From Terrimonas_B sp041743125 (GTDB taxonomy: Bacteria; Bacteroidota; Bacteroidia; Chitinophagales; Chitinophagaceae): 64,000 bases of DNA. A program made the position numbers and the translations under genes. Below are positions 45,549 through 56,022 of this stretch, piece by piece. Position 1 is the first letter of the stretch; each line of letters begins with the position of its first letter. The notes under the pieces were generated by a model. It was not told the DNA's origin and made no database searches. It saw only the letters and a program-made list of their open reading frames with translations. The DNA lies in the NCBI GenBank assembly GCA_041743125.1, contig JBGTNK010000033.1, forward strand, positions 19,524-83,523, read 5' to 3'.

Positions 45549-46511
45549 ATGAAAAAAAAATTGAAAACTGACGAAACCTTTGCAACAGGTAAACAAGGCA
45601 GCTTACCAGCATCCGCTTACCATATTCCAGTATTGCTTACGGAAACAATAGCCGGGTTAGCTATTCATCCCGCTGGAATATATGTGGATTGCACATTTGG
45701 TGGCGGCGGACATTCAAAAGCCATACTTGAAAAGTTAGGTGACGAAGCTAAGCTTGTAGTTTTTGACCAGGACGAAGATGCTAGGAGAAATTTGCCTGCA
45801 GATGAAAGAGTAGTTTTTGTGCCACATAATTTCCGCCACTTACAGCGCTTTCTCCGCCTTCATCAGATCACAGCCGTTGACGGAATTCTTGCCGACCTGG
45901 GTGTAAGCAGTCACCAGTTTGATGAAGCAGAGAGAGGTTTTTCCACTCGTTTTGATGCCGGGCTCGATATGCGGATGGATCAGCGCCAAAGCCTCACCGC
46001 TTTTGACGTTGTAAAGTCCTATAGCGAAGACCAACTGCATAAAATATTCGGGCAATACGGGGAAGTAACGAATGCAAAAACTCTCGCCAAAAAAGTTGTA
46101 ACAGCCAGGGAACAGGTATCGCTAAAAACCATTGATGCTTTTAAAAATGCCCTCCATGAGGTGGTAAAAGGAAATCCCAAAAAATATTTTGCCCAGGTAT
46201 TCCAGGCATTGCGTATTGAAGTGAATGATGAATTAGGTGCTCTAAAAGAAATGCTGGAACAAATCCCAAAACTACTGAAGACCGGAGGTCGGGCTGCCAT
46301 CATTACATTCCATTCTTTAGAAGACAAGTTGGTAAAAAATTTTTTCCGCCAGGGTTCATTTGATGAATTGGAGGAAAACCCTTTTATCAATACGGAGAGG
46401 CAAAAGGAATTTAAGATTATTACCAGGAAACCGGTTATTCCCTCCGCTACCGAAATGAAAGTAAACCCAAGGTCAAGAAGTGCGAAACTGAGAATAGTGG
46501 AAAAAATTTAA
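45549..46511 (+). CDS. rsmH: 16S rRNA (cytosine-1402-N4) methyltransferase RsmH
   Basis: 320 residues. SAM motif YVDCTFGGGGHSKAIL, then ILADLGVSSHQFDEAERGFS, DAGLDMRMD, and the C-terminal AAIITFHSLEDKLVKNFFR and NPRSRSAKLR. These are the RsmH (MraW) signatures. Second gene of the cluster. The start MKKKLKTDET carries a short basic extension relative to the first conserved strand (HIPVLLTETI). Confidence 0.95.
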   Translation: MKKKLKTDETFATGKQGSLPASAYHIPVLLTETIAGLAIHPAGIYVDCTFGGGGHSKAILEKLGDEAKLVVFDQDEDARRNLPADERVVFVPHNFRHLQRFLRLHQITAVDGILADLGVSSHQFDEAERGFSTRFDAGLDMRMDQRQSLTAFDVVKSYSEDQLHKIFGQYGEVTNAKTLAKKVVTAREQVSLKTIDAFKNALHEVVKGNPKKYFAQVFQALRIEVNDELGALKEMLEQIPKLLKTGGRAAIITFHSLEDKLVKNFFRQGSFDELEENPFINTERQKEFKIITRKPVIPSATEMKVNPRSRSAKLRIVEKI

Positions 46512-46524
46512 ATGGAAAGAGCAA

Positions 46525-46878
46525 ATGGATGAACAGCAAACTATAGAGAAAGAAAACAAAGACGAATCGTTGAAAGGAAGGTGGAAGAGGTTGCTCAACT
46601 ATCAGTCGGTGGTTAAGCAGGTTCCATTTTTTTTCTTTCTAACACTACTTGCCGTAATATATATATACAACGGGCACCTGGCAGATAAAACAGTTAGAAA
46701 TATCGGCCGCACCACAAAAGAAGTAAGAGAGTTGCAACACGAGTATAAAACGGTGAAGGGTGAAGTTATGTTTCGCAGTAAACAAAGTGAGCTTTCCAAA
46801 GCCGTAGCGCCTTTGGGATTAAAAGAGTTGGAAGTGTCTCCGGTAGTGCTGGCCCCTGTTGCAATAGTAGACAAGTGA
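46525..46878 (+). CDS. ftsL: FtsL-like division protein
   Basis: 117-residue bitopic protein: a cytoplasmic charged part (1-34), one TM helix (VPFFFFLTLLAVIYIYNG), then a periplasmic coiled coil (KTVRNIGRTTKEVRELQHEYKTVKGEVM). Position between rsmH and ftsI and the topology make it FtsL; sequence similarity across phyla is low. In Bacteroidota it would join FtsQ and FtsB-like partners to activate FtsWI. Confidence 0.82.
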   Translation: MDEQQTIEKENKDESLKGRWKRLLNYQSVVKQVPFFFFLTLLAVIYIYNGHLADKTVRNIGRTTKEVRELQHEYKTVKGEVMFRSKQSELSKAVAPLGLKELEVSPVVLAPVAIVDK

Positions 46879-46918
46879 AGAAGCAATCGTAAAATAGTCA
46901 GAAGCGGGTTAAGAATAA

Positions 46919-49048
46919 ATGGAAATAAGACGTGATATATTATGGCGAGTTTACCTGTGCTTTATTGCACTGGTCCTGATCGGTATGCTTATTCTGACCA
47001 AAGCCTTTTACATTCAGCGTTTCCAGGGAGAGCATTGGCGCAGTATGAGCGACAGTATGTATCACCGCATAGTAGAATTGGATGCTGATAGGGGTACAAT
47101 ATATAGTGAGGATGGACAAATGCTCAGCACTTCCCTGCCTGAATTTGATATCTATCTTGATTTTCGGGCAGATGGTCTCAGGCACAAAAACGGAAAAGTG
47201 TTTAAAGAAAACCTGGATTCTTTTGCCAGGGCAATGGCCATCTATTTTGGAGATAAAAGCACTGCTCAGTATAAAAAGGAATTATCGGATGGATATAAAA
47301 AAAGGGGCAGGTATTATTCACTCAAAAAGAAAATGTCATTTGAGCAGTATAAAAATTTCCGCGAGTTCCCTTTAGTCAGGTTGGGTAGAAATAAAAGTGG
47401 AGTGATTGTAGAGGAAAGCAGCAAACGATTATCCCCGTTTGGTTTGCTGGCCAACCGTACCATCGGTCTGTCCCGGGAACATATTGCAACAAACGGAAAG
47501 CTGAAAAAACAAAATGTAGGTCTTGAAAAAACTTATGATTCTTTATTAACCGGGCAGAAAGGTCAACGGCTGGTAAGATTTGCAGCGGGTGGTGCTATCC
47601 CGATTCAAGGATTCCAGATGGAGCCTGAAAATGGCAAAGACATTTTCACAACACTGGATGTAAACATACAGGATATAGCACAGAATGCTTTATTGAAAAC
47701 AATGGAAACAAGTGAATCCCTCTATGGTACTTGTATAGTAATGGAAACGAAAACCGGAAAGATAAAAGCAATAGCCAACCTGGGCCGCAGACCGGACGGA
47801 AGCTATTGGGAAGATGATAACTACGCTTTGCGTGTTACTGAGCCGGGTTCAACAATTAAATTGGTCACTCTTTTAGCAGTACTCGAAAAAGGAACTTCCC
47901 GGTTAAATGACCAGGTAGAAGTGGGCACCGCTGGGCATATGGTTGTGGGCCCCAGGAATATAAATGATGCTGAACGGGCTCCCAAACCGGTGTTATCGGT
48001 GAAAGAATGTTTTTCGCATAGTTCAAATGTAGGTATGGGTAAGCTGGCTTACAAAGCATTTGCACAGGACCCAAAAGATTTCAGGAGCTATTTACACCGG
48101 TTTCACATGGACAGCCGGTCGCCGGTTGATCTTTCTAATATCCCAAGTCCGCAACTGGCACCACTGGATAAAAACCGGGGTGGTATTATGAATATGATTA
48201 CCATGAGTTTTGGATATGCCATCCAGGTAAGTCCGCTGCAAACGCTTACACTTTATAATGCTGTTGCTAATAATGGGAAAATGATGAAACCCTACCTGGT
48301 CAACAGCATTCAACAGGATGGTATTATGGTTAAACAGTTTGAACCGGAAGTATTGAATGAAAATATTGCCAGGGCTGACGTAATAAGTGCTGCAAGAGAA
48401 AGCATGGAGGCAGTAGTAACAGAAGGCACCGGAAGAATTGCGTTTAAAAATATGCCTTTTGCCGTGGCAGGAAAAACGGGAACAGCACACGTAGCAGATG
48501 GAAATATTAAATATGGAGCAGGTGTATACCAGGCATCATTTGTTGGTTATTTTCCTGCTAATGCTCCGGAATATTCCTGTATCGTAGTCATTCGTACCCG
48601 GCCGCATGCAGCCGTACATTATGGTGGATCACTTGCCGGCCCCGTGTTTAAAGAAGTAGCTACAAAGTTGTATGCCATGTATGTCAATCCGAAATCACCC
48701 AATATGTATGCGGCAAAAAAAGATAGTTCAAATTATTTCTATGCAGGAAATACCGCGGATATAAAAAATGTTTTCACCTCGTTGAATGTGGAATTTGTGG
48801 ATTCGTCATTAAAAAATACCTGGAGCAACGTTTTTGCTTTTAATTACCAGCCCATGATAAAAACAAGTTCGGTCAGGCCACAGGTAATGCCCAATGTAAA
48901 AGGAATGGGCTTAAAGGATGCGCTGTACGTGTTGGAAAGTAAAGGGGTGAAAGTGTCGGTAAAGGGAAAAGGAAAAGTGATTGCTCAATCTGTTGAGGCG
49001 GGGAGTGCTTTATTAAAGGGGATGAAAGTGTTGATAGAATTAAGCTGA
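46919..49048 (+). CDS. ftsI: Septal penicillin-binding protein (FtsI) with C-terminal PASTA domain
   Basis: 709 residues. Cytoplasmic/TM start, then the pedestal domain (RGTIYSEDGQMLSTSLPE), then the transpeptidase with the SxxK motif in TEPGSTIKLVTLL, the SxN motif in SHSSNVGMG and KTG in VAGKTGTAHVA. A single PASTA domain follows (MPNVKGMGLKDALYVLESKG), ending with KVLIELS. It makes septal cross-links with FtsW. PASTA tails are more typical of Gram-positive PBPs but occur in this phylum too. Confidence 0.94.
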   Translation: MEIRRDILWRVYLCFIALVLIGMLILTKAFYIQRFQGEHWRSMSDSMYHRIVELDADRGTIYSEDGQMLSTSLPEFDIYLDFRADGLRHKNGKVFKENLDSFARAMAIYFGDKSTAQYKKELSDGYKKRGRYYSLKKKMSFEQYKNFREFPLVRLGRNKSGVIVEESSKRLSPFGLLANRTIGLSREHIATNGKLKKQNVGLEKTYDSLLTGQKGQRLVRFAAGGAIPIQGFQMEPENGKDIFTTLDVNIQDIAQNALLKTMETSESLYGTCIVMETKTGKIKAIANLGRRPDGSYWEDDNYALRVTEPGSTIKLVTLLAVLEKGTSRLNDQVEVGTAGHMVVGPRNINDAERAPKPVLSVKECFSHSSNVGMGKLAYKAFAQDPKDFRSYLHRFHMDSRSPVDLSNIPSPQLAPLDKNRGGIMNMITMSFGYAIQVSPLQTLTLYNAVANNGKMMKPYLVNSIQQDGIMVKQFEPEVLNENIARADVISAARESMEAVVTEGTGRIAFKNMPFAVAGKTGTAHVADGNIKYGAGVYQASFVGYFPANAPEYSCIVVIRTRPHAAVHYGGSLAGPVFKEVATKLYAMYVNPKSPNMYAAKKDSSNYFYAGNTADIKNVFTSLNVEFVDSSLKNTWSNVFAFNYQPMIKTSSVRPQVMPNVKGMGLKDALYVLESKGVKVSVKGKGKVIAQSVEAGSALLKGMKVLIELS

Positions 49049-49069
49049 GATTAAATGATTTATTCATAA

Positions 49070-50533
49070 GTGATATTAAGAGAACTACTATATAAGGTTG
49101 CCATCAGATCTGTATCCGGAAGCACAGAAGTTGACGTAGTGGATATACAGGTAGACTCGAGGAAAGTAAAACCAGGCAGTCTGTTCATAGCAATCAGGGG
49201 TGTGGCTGCCGATGGGCACCAGTTCATTGAAAAAGCGATCGGGATGGGAGCTGTGGCTGTAGTAAGTGAAACACAATTTTCTGGTGCAGAAAAAAATGTG
49301 GTCTATGTGCAAGTGGAAAATAGTGCAAAAGCTGCGGGATGGATAGCACATAATTTTTTTGACCAGCCGTCGGAAAAAATAAAGATCGTTGGCGTAACCG
49401 GTACAAATGGCAAAACAACCATTGCCACTTTACTATTTAAGCTCTTTGCAGCATTGGGATATAAATGTGGTTTGTTGAGCACCGTCGAAAATCACATAGG
49501 CGATAAAATTATACCGGCAACGCATACCACGCCGGATGCTATCCATTTGAATGAACTATTGAAACGGATGGTAGATGAAGGATGCACACATGTATTCATG
49601 GAAGTAAGTTCTCATGCATTGCATCAGCATAGGGTTGCGGGTTTAAAGTTTGCCGGGGGTGTATTCAGCAATATCACGCATGACCACCTGGATTATCACC
49701 AAACCTTTGATGAATATATCCGTGTGAAGAAATCATTTTTTGATGGGCTGTCTTCCTCCGCATTCGCTATCAGCAATGCGGATGATAAACGGGGGCCAGT
49801 GATGTTGCAAAATACAAATGCCGGAAAGTATTTGTATAGCCTGAGGACACTTGCTGATTTTAAAGGAAAGATCATTGAAAATAGTTTATCGGGATTGGTG
49901 ATGATAGTGAATGAACAGGAAGTTCACTTTCGGTTGATTGGGGAGTTCAATGCATACAACTTGCTGGCGGCATATAGCGCCGGGGTATGTATGGGAGAAG
50001 ATAAACATGAAATACTGAGATGCCTGAGTGTGTTAACCGGAGCGGAAGGGCGGTTTGATTACATGGTGTCGCCAAAGGATAAATTGATCGCTATTGTTGA
50101 TTACGCACATACGCCGGATGCTTTGTTGAATGTATTGGCAACTATTAAAAAATTAAAAAAGGGATTCGAACAGGTAATTACTGTAGTCGGGTGCGGAGGT
50201 GACAGGGATAAAACCAAGCGGCCATTGATGGCGGAAGCCGCATGTGAACATAGCGATAGAGTAATATTTACAAGCGACAACCCAAGGAGTGAAGACCCGG
50301 CACAAATCATAAAGGATATGGAACAAGGGTTACCAGCAGCAGCCCGGAGAAAATATATTTCTATCACCGATAGAAAGGAAGCAATAAAAACGGCGATCAG
50401 TTTAGCAAAGCCGGAGGATATAGTGCTGGTAGCAGGAAAAGGGCATGAAAAGTACCAGGAGATAAAAGGAGAAAAAAAACATTTTGATGATAAGGAAGTA
50501 GTGAAGACATTTTTTGAAATATTAGACAGGTAA
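49070..50533 (+). CDS. murE: UDP-MurNAc-tripeptide ligase MurE
   Basis: 487-residue amino-acid ligase. The ATP loop is VGVTGTNGKTTIATLLFK and the downstream motif is EVSSHALHQHRVAGL. The substrate motif DNPRSEDPAQI points to meso-diaminopimelate as the added residue. The start is GTG 49070 (MILRELLYKVAIRSV); the ATG at 49054 ends in a stop after four codons. Confidence 0.94.
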   Translation: MILRELLYKVAIRSVSGSTEVDVVDIQVDSRKVKPGSLFIAIRGVAADGHQFIEKAIGMGAVAVVSETQFSGAEKNVVYVQVENSAKAAGWIAHNFFDQPSEKIKIVGVTGTNGKTTIATLLFKLFAALGYKCGLLSTVENHIGDKIIPATHTTPDAIHLNELLKRMVDEGCTHVFMEVSSHALHQHRVAGLKFAGGVFSNITHDHLDYHQTFDEYIRVKKSFFDGLSSSAFAISNADDKRGPVMLQNTNAGKYLYSLRTLADFKGKIIENSLSGLVMIVNEQEVHFRLIGEFNAYNLLAAYSAGVCMGEDKHEILRCLSVLTGAEGRFDYMVSPKDKLIAIVDYAHTPDALLNVLATIKKLKKGFEQVITVVGCGGDRDKTKRPLMAEAACEHSDRVIFTSDNPRSEDPAQIIKDMEQGLPAAARRKYISITDRKEAIKTAISLAKPEDIVLVAGKGHEKYQEIKGEKKHFDDKEVVKTFFEILDR

Positions 50534-50630
50534 ACCAGGCGAGGAGATAGCAAAGCAGAGCAGTATATAAAAAATAATAATTCAGGACGACGCAGGCAAA
50601 CTTTTTTGCACACATGAAACCACCAGTATA

Positions 50631-51908
50631 ATGTTATATCATTTATTTGATTGGCTTGATAAGGAAAACATAAACTTCGCGGGAAGTGAACTTTACCGGT
50701 TCATTACTTTCCGGGTGCTGCTGGCTATCCTATTATCCTTGTTTATTACACTGGTGTACGGAAAAAAGCTTATCCGTTTTTTACAAAGAAAACAGGTGGG
50801 AGAAAGTGTTCGTGACCTGGGCCTGGCTGGTGAACAATCGAAAAAAGGTACACCTACAATGGGAGGTATCATTATTATTCTGGCTATTTTGATTCCTACA
50901 TTATTGCTCGCCAACCTGGACAAAGTCTATATCCGGTTAATGCTGATCAGTACGGTATGGTTGGGCATCATTGGCTTTGTAGATGATTACCTGAAACTGA
51001 GAGCAAAAAAATTGACACAGTTAAGGGGGGGCAATTATAAAAAAGGAGATAAAGACGGGTTGGCCGGCTGGTTCAAAATACTGGGGCAGGTGGGATTGGG
51101 CGTCATAGTTGGAGCTACACTTTATTTTAACAGCAATGTAAAAACATGGCGGGAGTTTATGGGGACACCTGCCGCCGCAGACACCACGGTAATGAAGCGA
51201 ACGATTAGTGGAAAGGACAGGTACTTTGTTGAATCAAAAGTGCCGGTTACTACTATACCATTTGTGAAAGGACACGAATTTAACTACTCCAAATTATTGC
51301 CCGAAGGTTTGCGTGATTATACATGGGTGCTTTACATACTCATCGTGATATTTATTATTACTGCGGTATCAAACGGATCTAATATTACAGACGGGCTGGA
51401 TGGACTGGCTACCGGTACTTCGGCATTGATCGGAGTCTTGCTGGGCATATTCGCCTATGCCAGCGGCAACTTTATTTTCGCAGACTATCTGAATATTATG
51501 TATATCCCCAACCTGGGTGAGCTGTCCATTTTTATCGCAGCTATGATAGGGGCCTGCGTTGGATTTCTCTGGTACAATTCATATCCTGCGCAGGTGTTTA
51601 TGGGCGATACCGGTAGTTTAACACTGGGTGGTATCATAGCAGCGCTGGCCATTATAGTTCACAAGGAATTGCTGATTCCCATTTTCTGTGGAGTGTTTTT
51701 GGTGGAGAATGTAAGTGTGATCATGCAGGTAACATATTTTAAATACACGAAGAAAAAATATGGTGAAGGAAGAAGAATTTTTTTGATGAGTCCTTTACAT
51801 CATCATTATCAAAAGAAGGGTTATCATGAAGCAAAGATTGTAACGAGGTTTTGGATCATAACCGTTCTGTGCGTGGTATTAAGTATAGTAACGTTAAAAT
51901 TAAGGTAG
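50631..51908 (+). CDS. mraY: Phospho-MurNAc-pentapeptide translocase MraY
   Basis: 425-residue integral membrane enzyme with about ten TM helices that makes lipid I. Motifs: GTPTMGGI, VDDYLKL (catalytic aspartates), NGSNITDGLDGLATG, MGDTGSL and SPLHHHYQKKGYHE. The loop between the third and fourth helices (about residues 130-220) is longer than in E. coli, as in other Bacteroidota. Followed by a 238-base gap before murD. Confidence 0.95.
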   Translation: MLYHLFDWLDKENINFAGSELYRFITFRVLLAILLSLFITLVYGKKLIRFLQRKQVGESVRDLGLAGEQSKKGTPTMGGIIIILAILIPTLLLANLDKVYIRLMLISTVWLGIIGFVDDYLKLRAKKLTQLRGGNYKKGDKDGLAGWFKILGQVGLGVIVGATLYFNSNVKTWREFMGTPAAADTTVMKRTISGKDRYFVESKVPVTTIPFVKGHEFNYSKLLPEGLRDYTWVLYILIVIFIITAVSNGSNITDGLDGLATGTSALIGVLLGIFAYASGNFIFADYLNIMYIPNLGELSIFIAAMIGACVGFLWYNSYPAQVFMGDTGSLTLGGIIAALAIIVHKELLIPIFCGVFLVENVSVIMQVTYFKYTKKKYGEGRRIFLMSPLHHHYQKKGYHEAKIVTRFWIITVLCVVLSIVTLKLR

Positions 51909-52146
51909 GACGATATCGTTTTCTGGAAAGGCTTATTTGAAAAACCCCAACTGCTGCCCTTATGAAAAAGTACTCTGATGTAAATCATTTTTAGAAGTTT
52001 CTAAAGTTGATACTTGTGAAGAACCAATTTTTATTTGTTACCGGTGAAAACTAACATTTAATTTTTTACTGCCAGCATAAAGGCGGGAAACAGTAAAACC
52101 AGGAAGCCCTTCAGCAGCGGATGAGGCGGCGGATCGGGTAGAAGGT

Positions 52147-53487
52147 ATGGGCAAACGAATTGTAATATTAGGCGGAGGGGAAAGTGGTGCAGGCGCCGCC
52201 ATTCTTGCAAAACAAAAAGGGTATGATGTATTCGTTTCAGACGAAAGTTCTTTGAAAGAAAATTATCGTAATGAGCTGGAAAAAGCCGGTATCGATTTCG
52301 AAGAAGGTAAACAGGATGAAAAAAGAATTCTTGCAGCTGATGAGGTCATGAAAAGCCCAGGTATTCCTGAGAAAAATGAAATGGTAAAAAAGATCAGGGC
52401 AAAAGGAATTGAGATCATCAGTGAAATTGAACTGGCTTACCGCTTTAAAGGAGATAGCAAGATCATTGCTATAACAGGGAGCAATGGAAAAACAACCACA
52501 ACAGCACTCATGTATCATATCTGCAGGAAGGCAGGACTTGATTGTGCGATGGTGGGAAATATCGGTTATTCTTTTGCCAGGCAGGTGGCCGAAACTCCTG
52601 CAGCAGTTTATGTAGCGGAGATCAGCAGTTTTCAATTGGATGATATAAAAACCTTTCGGCCTGATATCGCCATATTGACAAACATCACAGAAGATCACCT
52701 GGATCGTTACGATTATGATTTTAAAAAATACATCAGTAGCAAGTTTCGCATTGTTATGAATCAGCAACCAGCCGATCAATTCATTTATTGCGCCGACGAT
52801 GAAATAACGATGAAATATTTAATAGAATACAATATTCACTCAAACCAACTGCCAATCAGCATGAAGACAGAACTATCCAATGGAGCATTTATCAAAGACG
52901 GGGACATGTACGTAAGAACAGGAGATGACTTTACAAGTATGAGTGTTTATGATTTCGCTTTGAAAGGAAAGCATAACCAGTACAATACCATGGCCGCCTG
53001 CCTCGCCGCCGTTTTGATGGACATCCGCAGTGAAAAAATCCGTGAAGCCATACAGGATTTCCAGGGACTGGAACACAGGATGGAGCCAGTAGCAACTATC
53101 AGAGGTGTGGAGTTTATTAATGATAGTAAGGCCACCAATGTAAACTCAACCTGGTATGCACTTGAAACCATGACAAAGCCAACCATACTTATTTTGGGAG
53201 GTGTTGACAAGGGTAATGATTATTCTTTGATAGAGGACCTGGTAAGAGAAAAAGTAAAAGCGATCATTTGCCTGGGAAAGGAGAATACCCGGATTCACCA
53301 GGCTTTTGGAAACAGTGTAAGTACAATTGTAAATACACAAAAAATTGTAGATACCGTACAGGCGGCTTATCACTTTGCATCAAAGGGCGACGTAGTGTTG
53401 TTGAGCCCCGCTTGTGCAAGTTTTGATTTGTTTAAAAATTATGAAGACAGGGGAAACCAGTTTAAACATGCAGTTAAGGAGTTGTAG
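52147..53487 (+). CDS. murD: UDP-MurNAc-L-alanine:D-glutamate ligase MurD
   Basis: 446 residues: N-terminal nucleotide-fold ILGGGESGAGAAILA, ATP loop AITGSNGKTTTTALMY, the LTNITEDHLDRYD catalytic region and C-terminal INDSKATNVNSTWYALE and LSPACASFDLFKNYEDRG. Standard order and length. The upstream 238 bases contain no gene; I saw no clear promoter. Confidence 0.94.
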   Translation: MGKRIVILGGGESGAGAAILAKQKGYDVFVSDESSLKENYRNELEKAGIDFEEGKQDEKRILAADEVMKSPGIPEKNEMVKKIRAKGIEIISEIELAYRFKGDSKIIAITGSNGKTTTTALMYHICRKAGLDCAMVGNIGYSFARQVAETPAAVYVAEISSFQLDDIKTFRPDIAILTNITEDHLDRYDYDFKKYISSKFRIVMNQQPADQFIYCADDEITMKYLIEYNIHSNQLPISMKTELSNGAFIKDGDMYVRTGDDFTSMSVYDFALKGKHNQYNTMAACLAAVLMDIRSEKIREAIQDFQGLEHRMEPVATIRGVEFINDSKATNVNSTWYALETMTKPTILILGGVDKGNDYSLIEDLVREKVKAIICLGKENTRIHQAFGNSVSTIVNTQKIVDTVQAAYHFASKGDVVLLSPACASFDLFKNYEDRGNQFKHAVKEL

Positions 53488-53556
53488 GGAACCGGGTTTT
53501 GCATGTTAGGATAAATTTTTTTTTCGAAATATTAATTATCAACGGCCGGTAGCATT

Positions 53557-54822
53557 ATGGAAATAACGAGAGACATACGATTTAGTGAAATGGGAAATTT
53601 CAACACCCGCAACCTCCTTAATAAAACAAGGGGCGACAAGGTAATTTGGGCGCTGGTTATTTTGCTTGCGCTGGTTTCACTGCTTGCTGTTTATAGCGCA
53701 ACGGGATCCCTGGCATATAAAAACTATAAAGGCAACACGGAAATATATTTGTTTAAGCAAGTGGCCTTTATTATTGTTGGAATACTGGTTGTTTATTTTG
53801 CTCACCTGGTTAACTATACATTGTATTCCAGAATTGCAACCATCATGTTCCTGCTGGTAATTCCCCTATTAATATATACTTTATTTTTTGGCGTAAGAAT
53901 GAATGAAGGAAGCCGGTGGATCAGGTTGCCACTTATTAATTTGACTATGCAAACTTCTGACCTGGCCAAGCTTGCTTTATTTATGTACCTGGCCCGCCTG
54001 TTAAGTAAAAAGCAAGAGGTGATCAAAACATTTAAAAAAGGATTTTTACCGGTAATGATCCCTGTGGCGCTGGTTTGTTTATTGATAGCGCCGGCCAATT
54101 TATCAACAGCTTTATTACTTGGAGCAAGCTGCCTGATGCTTTTATTTATCGGCAGAGCGAATACAAAACATATTCTTGTTACCGTGAGCCTGGCCATGAT
54201 ACCTATTTTGTTTCTTATTATAGCCGCTGTAGCCAGCCACCGGACCCATGATGAAGAAACGCAGGTAGCCAAAAAATCTTCTTCCGCATTATTTGCGAGA
54301 GTAGAAACATGGATAGGGCGGGTAGAAAATTTTATTTATGGTGGCAAAGAAGCTGATAATGATGAGATGTACCAGGTAAACCAGGCAAAAATGGCTATTG
54401 CTAAGGGAGGTCTCTTTGGTGTGGGGCCGGGTAACAGTACCACCAGGGATTACCTGCCGCAGGCCTATAATGATTTCATATTTGCGATTATCATTGAAGA
54501 GTACGGATTTATTGGAGGCGCATTCATTGTATTTATATACCTGGTTTTTCTGTACCGCTGTATTCGAATTTTCAAGCGATGTCCTTATGCGTTTGGGGCC
54601 TTTCTGGCATTAGGGTTAAGTTTTACACTGGCGATACAGGCTATTGCCAATATGGCGGTAACAGTGAACCTGTTTCCTGTAACCGGGGTAACGCTACCCC
54701 TGGTGAGTATGGGCGGCAGTAGTTTCATATTTACATGCCTGGCCATTGGAATTATATTAAGTGTTGCAAGAAATGTGGAGCAAATGGAACGCCCCGCGAT
54801 TATACCGGAGGAGAAGGTTTAG
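53557..54822 (+). CDS. ftsW: Septal peptidoglycan polymerase FtsW
   Basis: 421-residue SEDS protein with ten TM helices, the glycosyltransferase partner of FtsI. Landmarks: GSRWIRLPLINLTMQTSDLAKLALF, GLFGVGPGNSTTRDYLPQAYNDFIF (with the catalytic region near the fourth extracellular loop) and a terminal LVSMGGSSFI. ATG 53590 is an alternative start. A linker of about 40 residues after the middle helices (HDEETQVAKKSS) is species-specific. Confidence 0.93.
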   Translation: MEITRDIRFSEMGNFNTRNLLNKTRGDKVIWALVILLALVSLLAVYSATGSLAYKNYKGNTEIYLFKQVAFIIVGILVVYFAHLVNYTLYSRIATIMFLLVIPLLIYTLFFGVRMNEGSRWIRLPLINLTMQTSDLAKLALFMYLARLLSKKQEVIKTFKKGFLPVMIPVALVCLLIAPANLSTALLLGASCLMLLFIGRANTKHILVTVSLAMIPILFLIIAAVASHRTHDEETQVAKKSSSALFARVETWIGRVENFIYGGKEADNDEMYQVNQAKMAIAKGGLFGVGPGNSTTRDYLPQAYNDFIFAIIIEEYGFIGGAFIVFIYLVFLYRCIRIFKRCPYAFGAFLALGLSFTLAIQAIANMAVTVNLFPVTGVTLPLVSMGGSSFIFTCLAIGIILSVARNVEQMERPAIIPEEKV

Positions 54823-54828
54823 AAAGAA

Positions 54829-55968
54829 ATGGATATGAATGAAACTAAAAAGAGAAATGAAGATTTGGCTTCCCGTGATAGAAGAAAAAGAATCATCATA
54901 GCCGGGGGAGGAACTGGCGGGCATATTTTTCCTGCCATCGCCATTGCCAATGCGCTGAAGAAGATAGATAAGGAAATTGAAATATTGTTTGTAGGTGCGA
55001 AAGGAAAAATGGAGATGGAAAAAGTGCCGCAGGCAGGATATGATATAGAAGGATTGGATATAGCCGGATTTAACAGGAGTTCTTTGATAAAAAATATGAG
55101 TTTGCCTTTTAAACTAATTAAAAGTTTTTTCCAGGTTCGCAAAATCATTAACCGGTTTCAACCAGATGCAGTGATAGGTGTGGGCGGTTATTCCAGTTTC
55201 CCGGTATTGCGTTTTGCCCAGGCCCGGAGAATACCCACCTTTTTGCATGAGTCCAATTCTTTTGCCGGCCGGTCCAATATTATGCTGGGAAAAAAAGCGA
55301 CCAAAGTTTTTACCGGCACGGTGGGAATGGAAAAATTTTTTGCAAAAGAAAAGATTTTGGTAACCGGAAACCCGGTCCGTTTGTCCATTGTTCAAGCTGT
55401 CATTTCAAAGGAGGAAGGGATTCGTTTTTTCTCCCTGGATGAAAATAAAAAGACGGTTTTGGTAATAGGTGGCAGCCTGGGAGCCAAATCAATTAACGAT
55501 GCTATCGCCACAAATCTTGATCAATTGTTAAACGCAGGTTTACAATTGATCTGGCAAACAGGAAAACCTTATGCAGCCAAAGCAATGGAACACACAGCAG
55601 GGAAATCATCCGTTTGGGCCAATGAATTCATTACTCAAATGGAGTATGCTTATGCTGCTGCTGATATGGTGGTAGCCCGTGCAGGGGCCATGACTGTAGC
55701 AGAATTATGTGTAGTAAAAAAGCCCGTTTTGTTCGTACCCTATCCTTTTGCCGCCGAAGACCACCAGACTGTAAATGCTTTACAGCTGGTGAAATTAAAT
55801 GCGGCTATAATGATTAAGGATAGCAAAGCGGCTGAGAAGCTTGTTTCCATGACCATTGATCTTGCAAAGGATGAAAACAGGCAGGAAGAGTTAAAAAGAA
55901 ATATAGCGACGCTGGCTATTACTGATGCTGATAAAATAATAGCCGATGAAATTTTAAAAGCATTATGA
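54829..55968 (+). CDS. murG: Lipid II-forming N-acetylglucosaminyltransferase MurG
   Basis: 379 residues. The glycine-rich acceptor loop is IIIAGGGTGGHIFPA, then GVGGYSSFPVLRFAQ and LHESNSFAGRSN, and the donor-binding part is VIGGSLGAKSIND, followed by RAGAMTVAEL and PYPFAAEDHQTVNA. It starts 6 bases after ftsW. ATG 54835 (MNETK) is an alternative. Adds GlcNAc to lipid I on the inner face of the membrane. Confidence 0.95.
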   Translation: MDMNETKKRNEDLASRDRRKRIIIAGGGTGGHIFPAIAIANALKKIDKEIEILFVGAKGKMEMEKVPQAGYDIEGLDIAGFNRSSLIKNMSLPFKLIKSFFQVRKIINRFQPDAVIGVGGYSSFPVLRFAQARRIPTFLHESNSFAGRSNIMLGKKATKVFTGTVGMEKFFAKEKILVTGNPVRLSIVQAVISKEEGIRFFSLDENKKTVLVIGGSLGAKSINDAIATNLDQLLNAGLQLIWQTGKPYAAKAMEHTAGKSSVWANEFITQMEYAYAAADMVVARAGAMTVAELCVVKKPVLFVPYPFAAEDHQTVNALQLVKLNAAIMIKDSKAAEKLVSMTIDLAKDENRQEELKRNIATLAITDADKIIADEILKAL

Positions 55969-56022
55969 ATCTGTTGGTATGTGCAGAGTTTAGGAACAAA
56001 CAGGAAAATATTAAAAAGAGAA

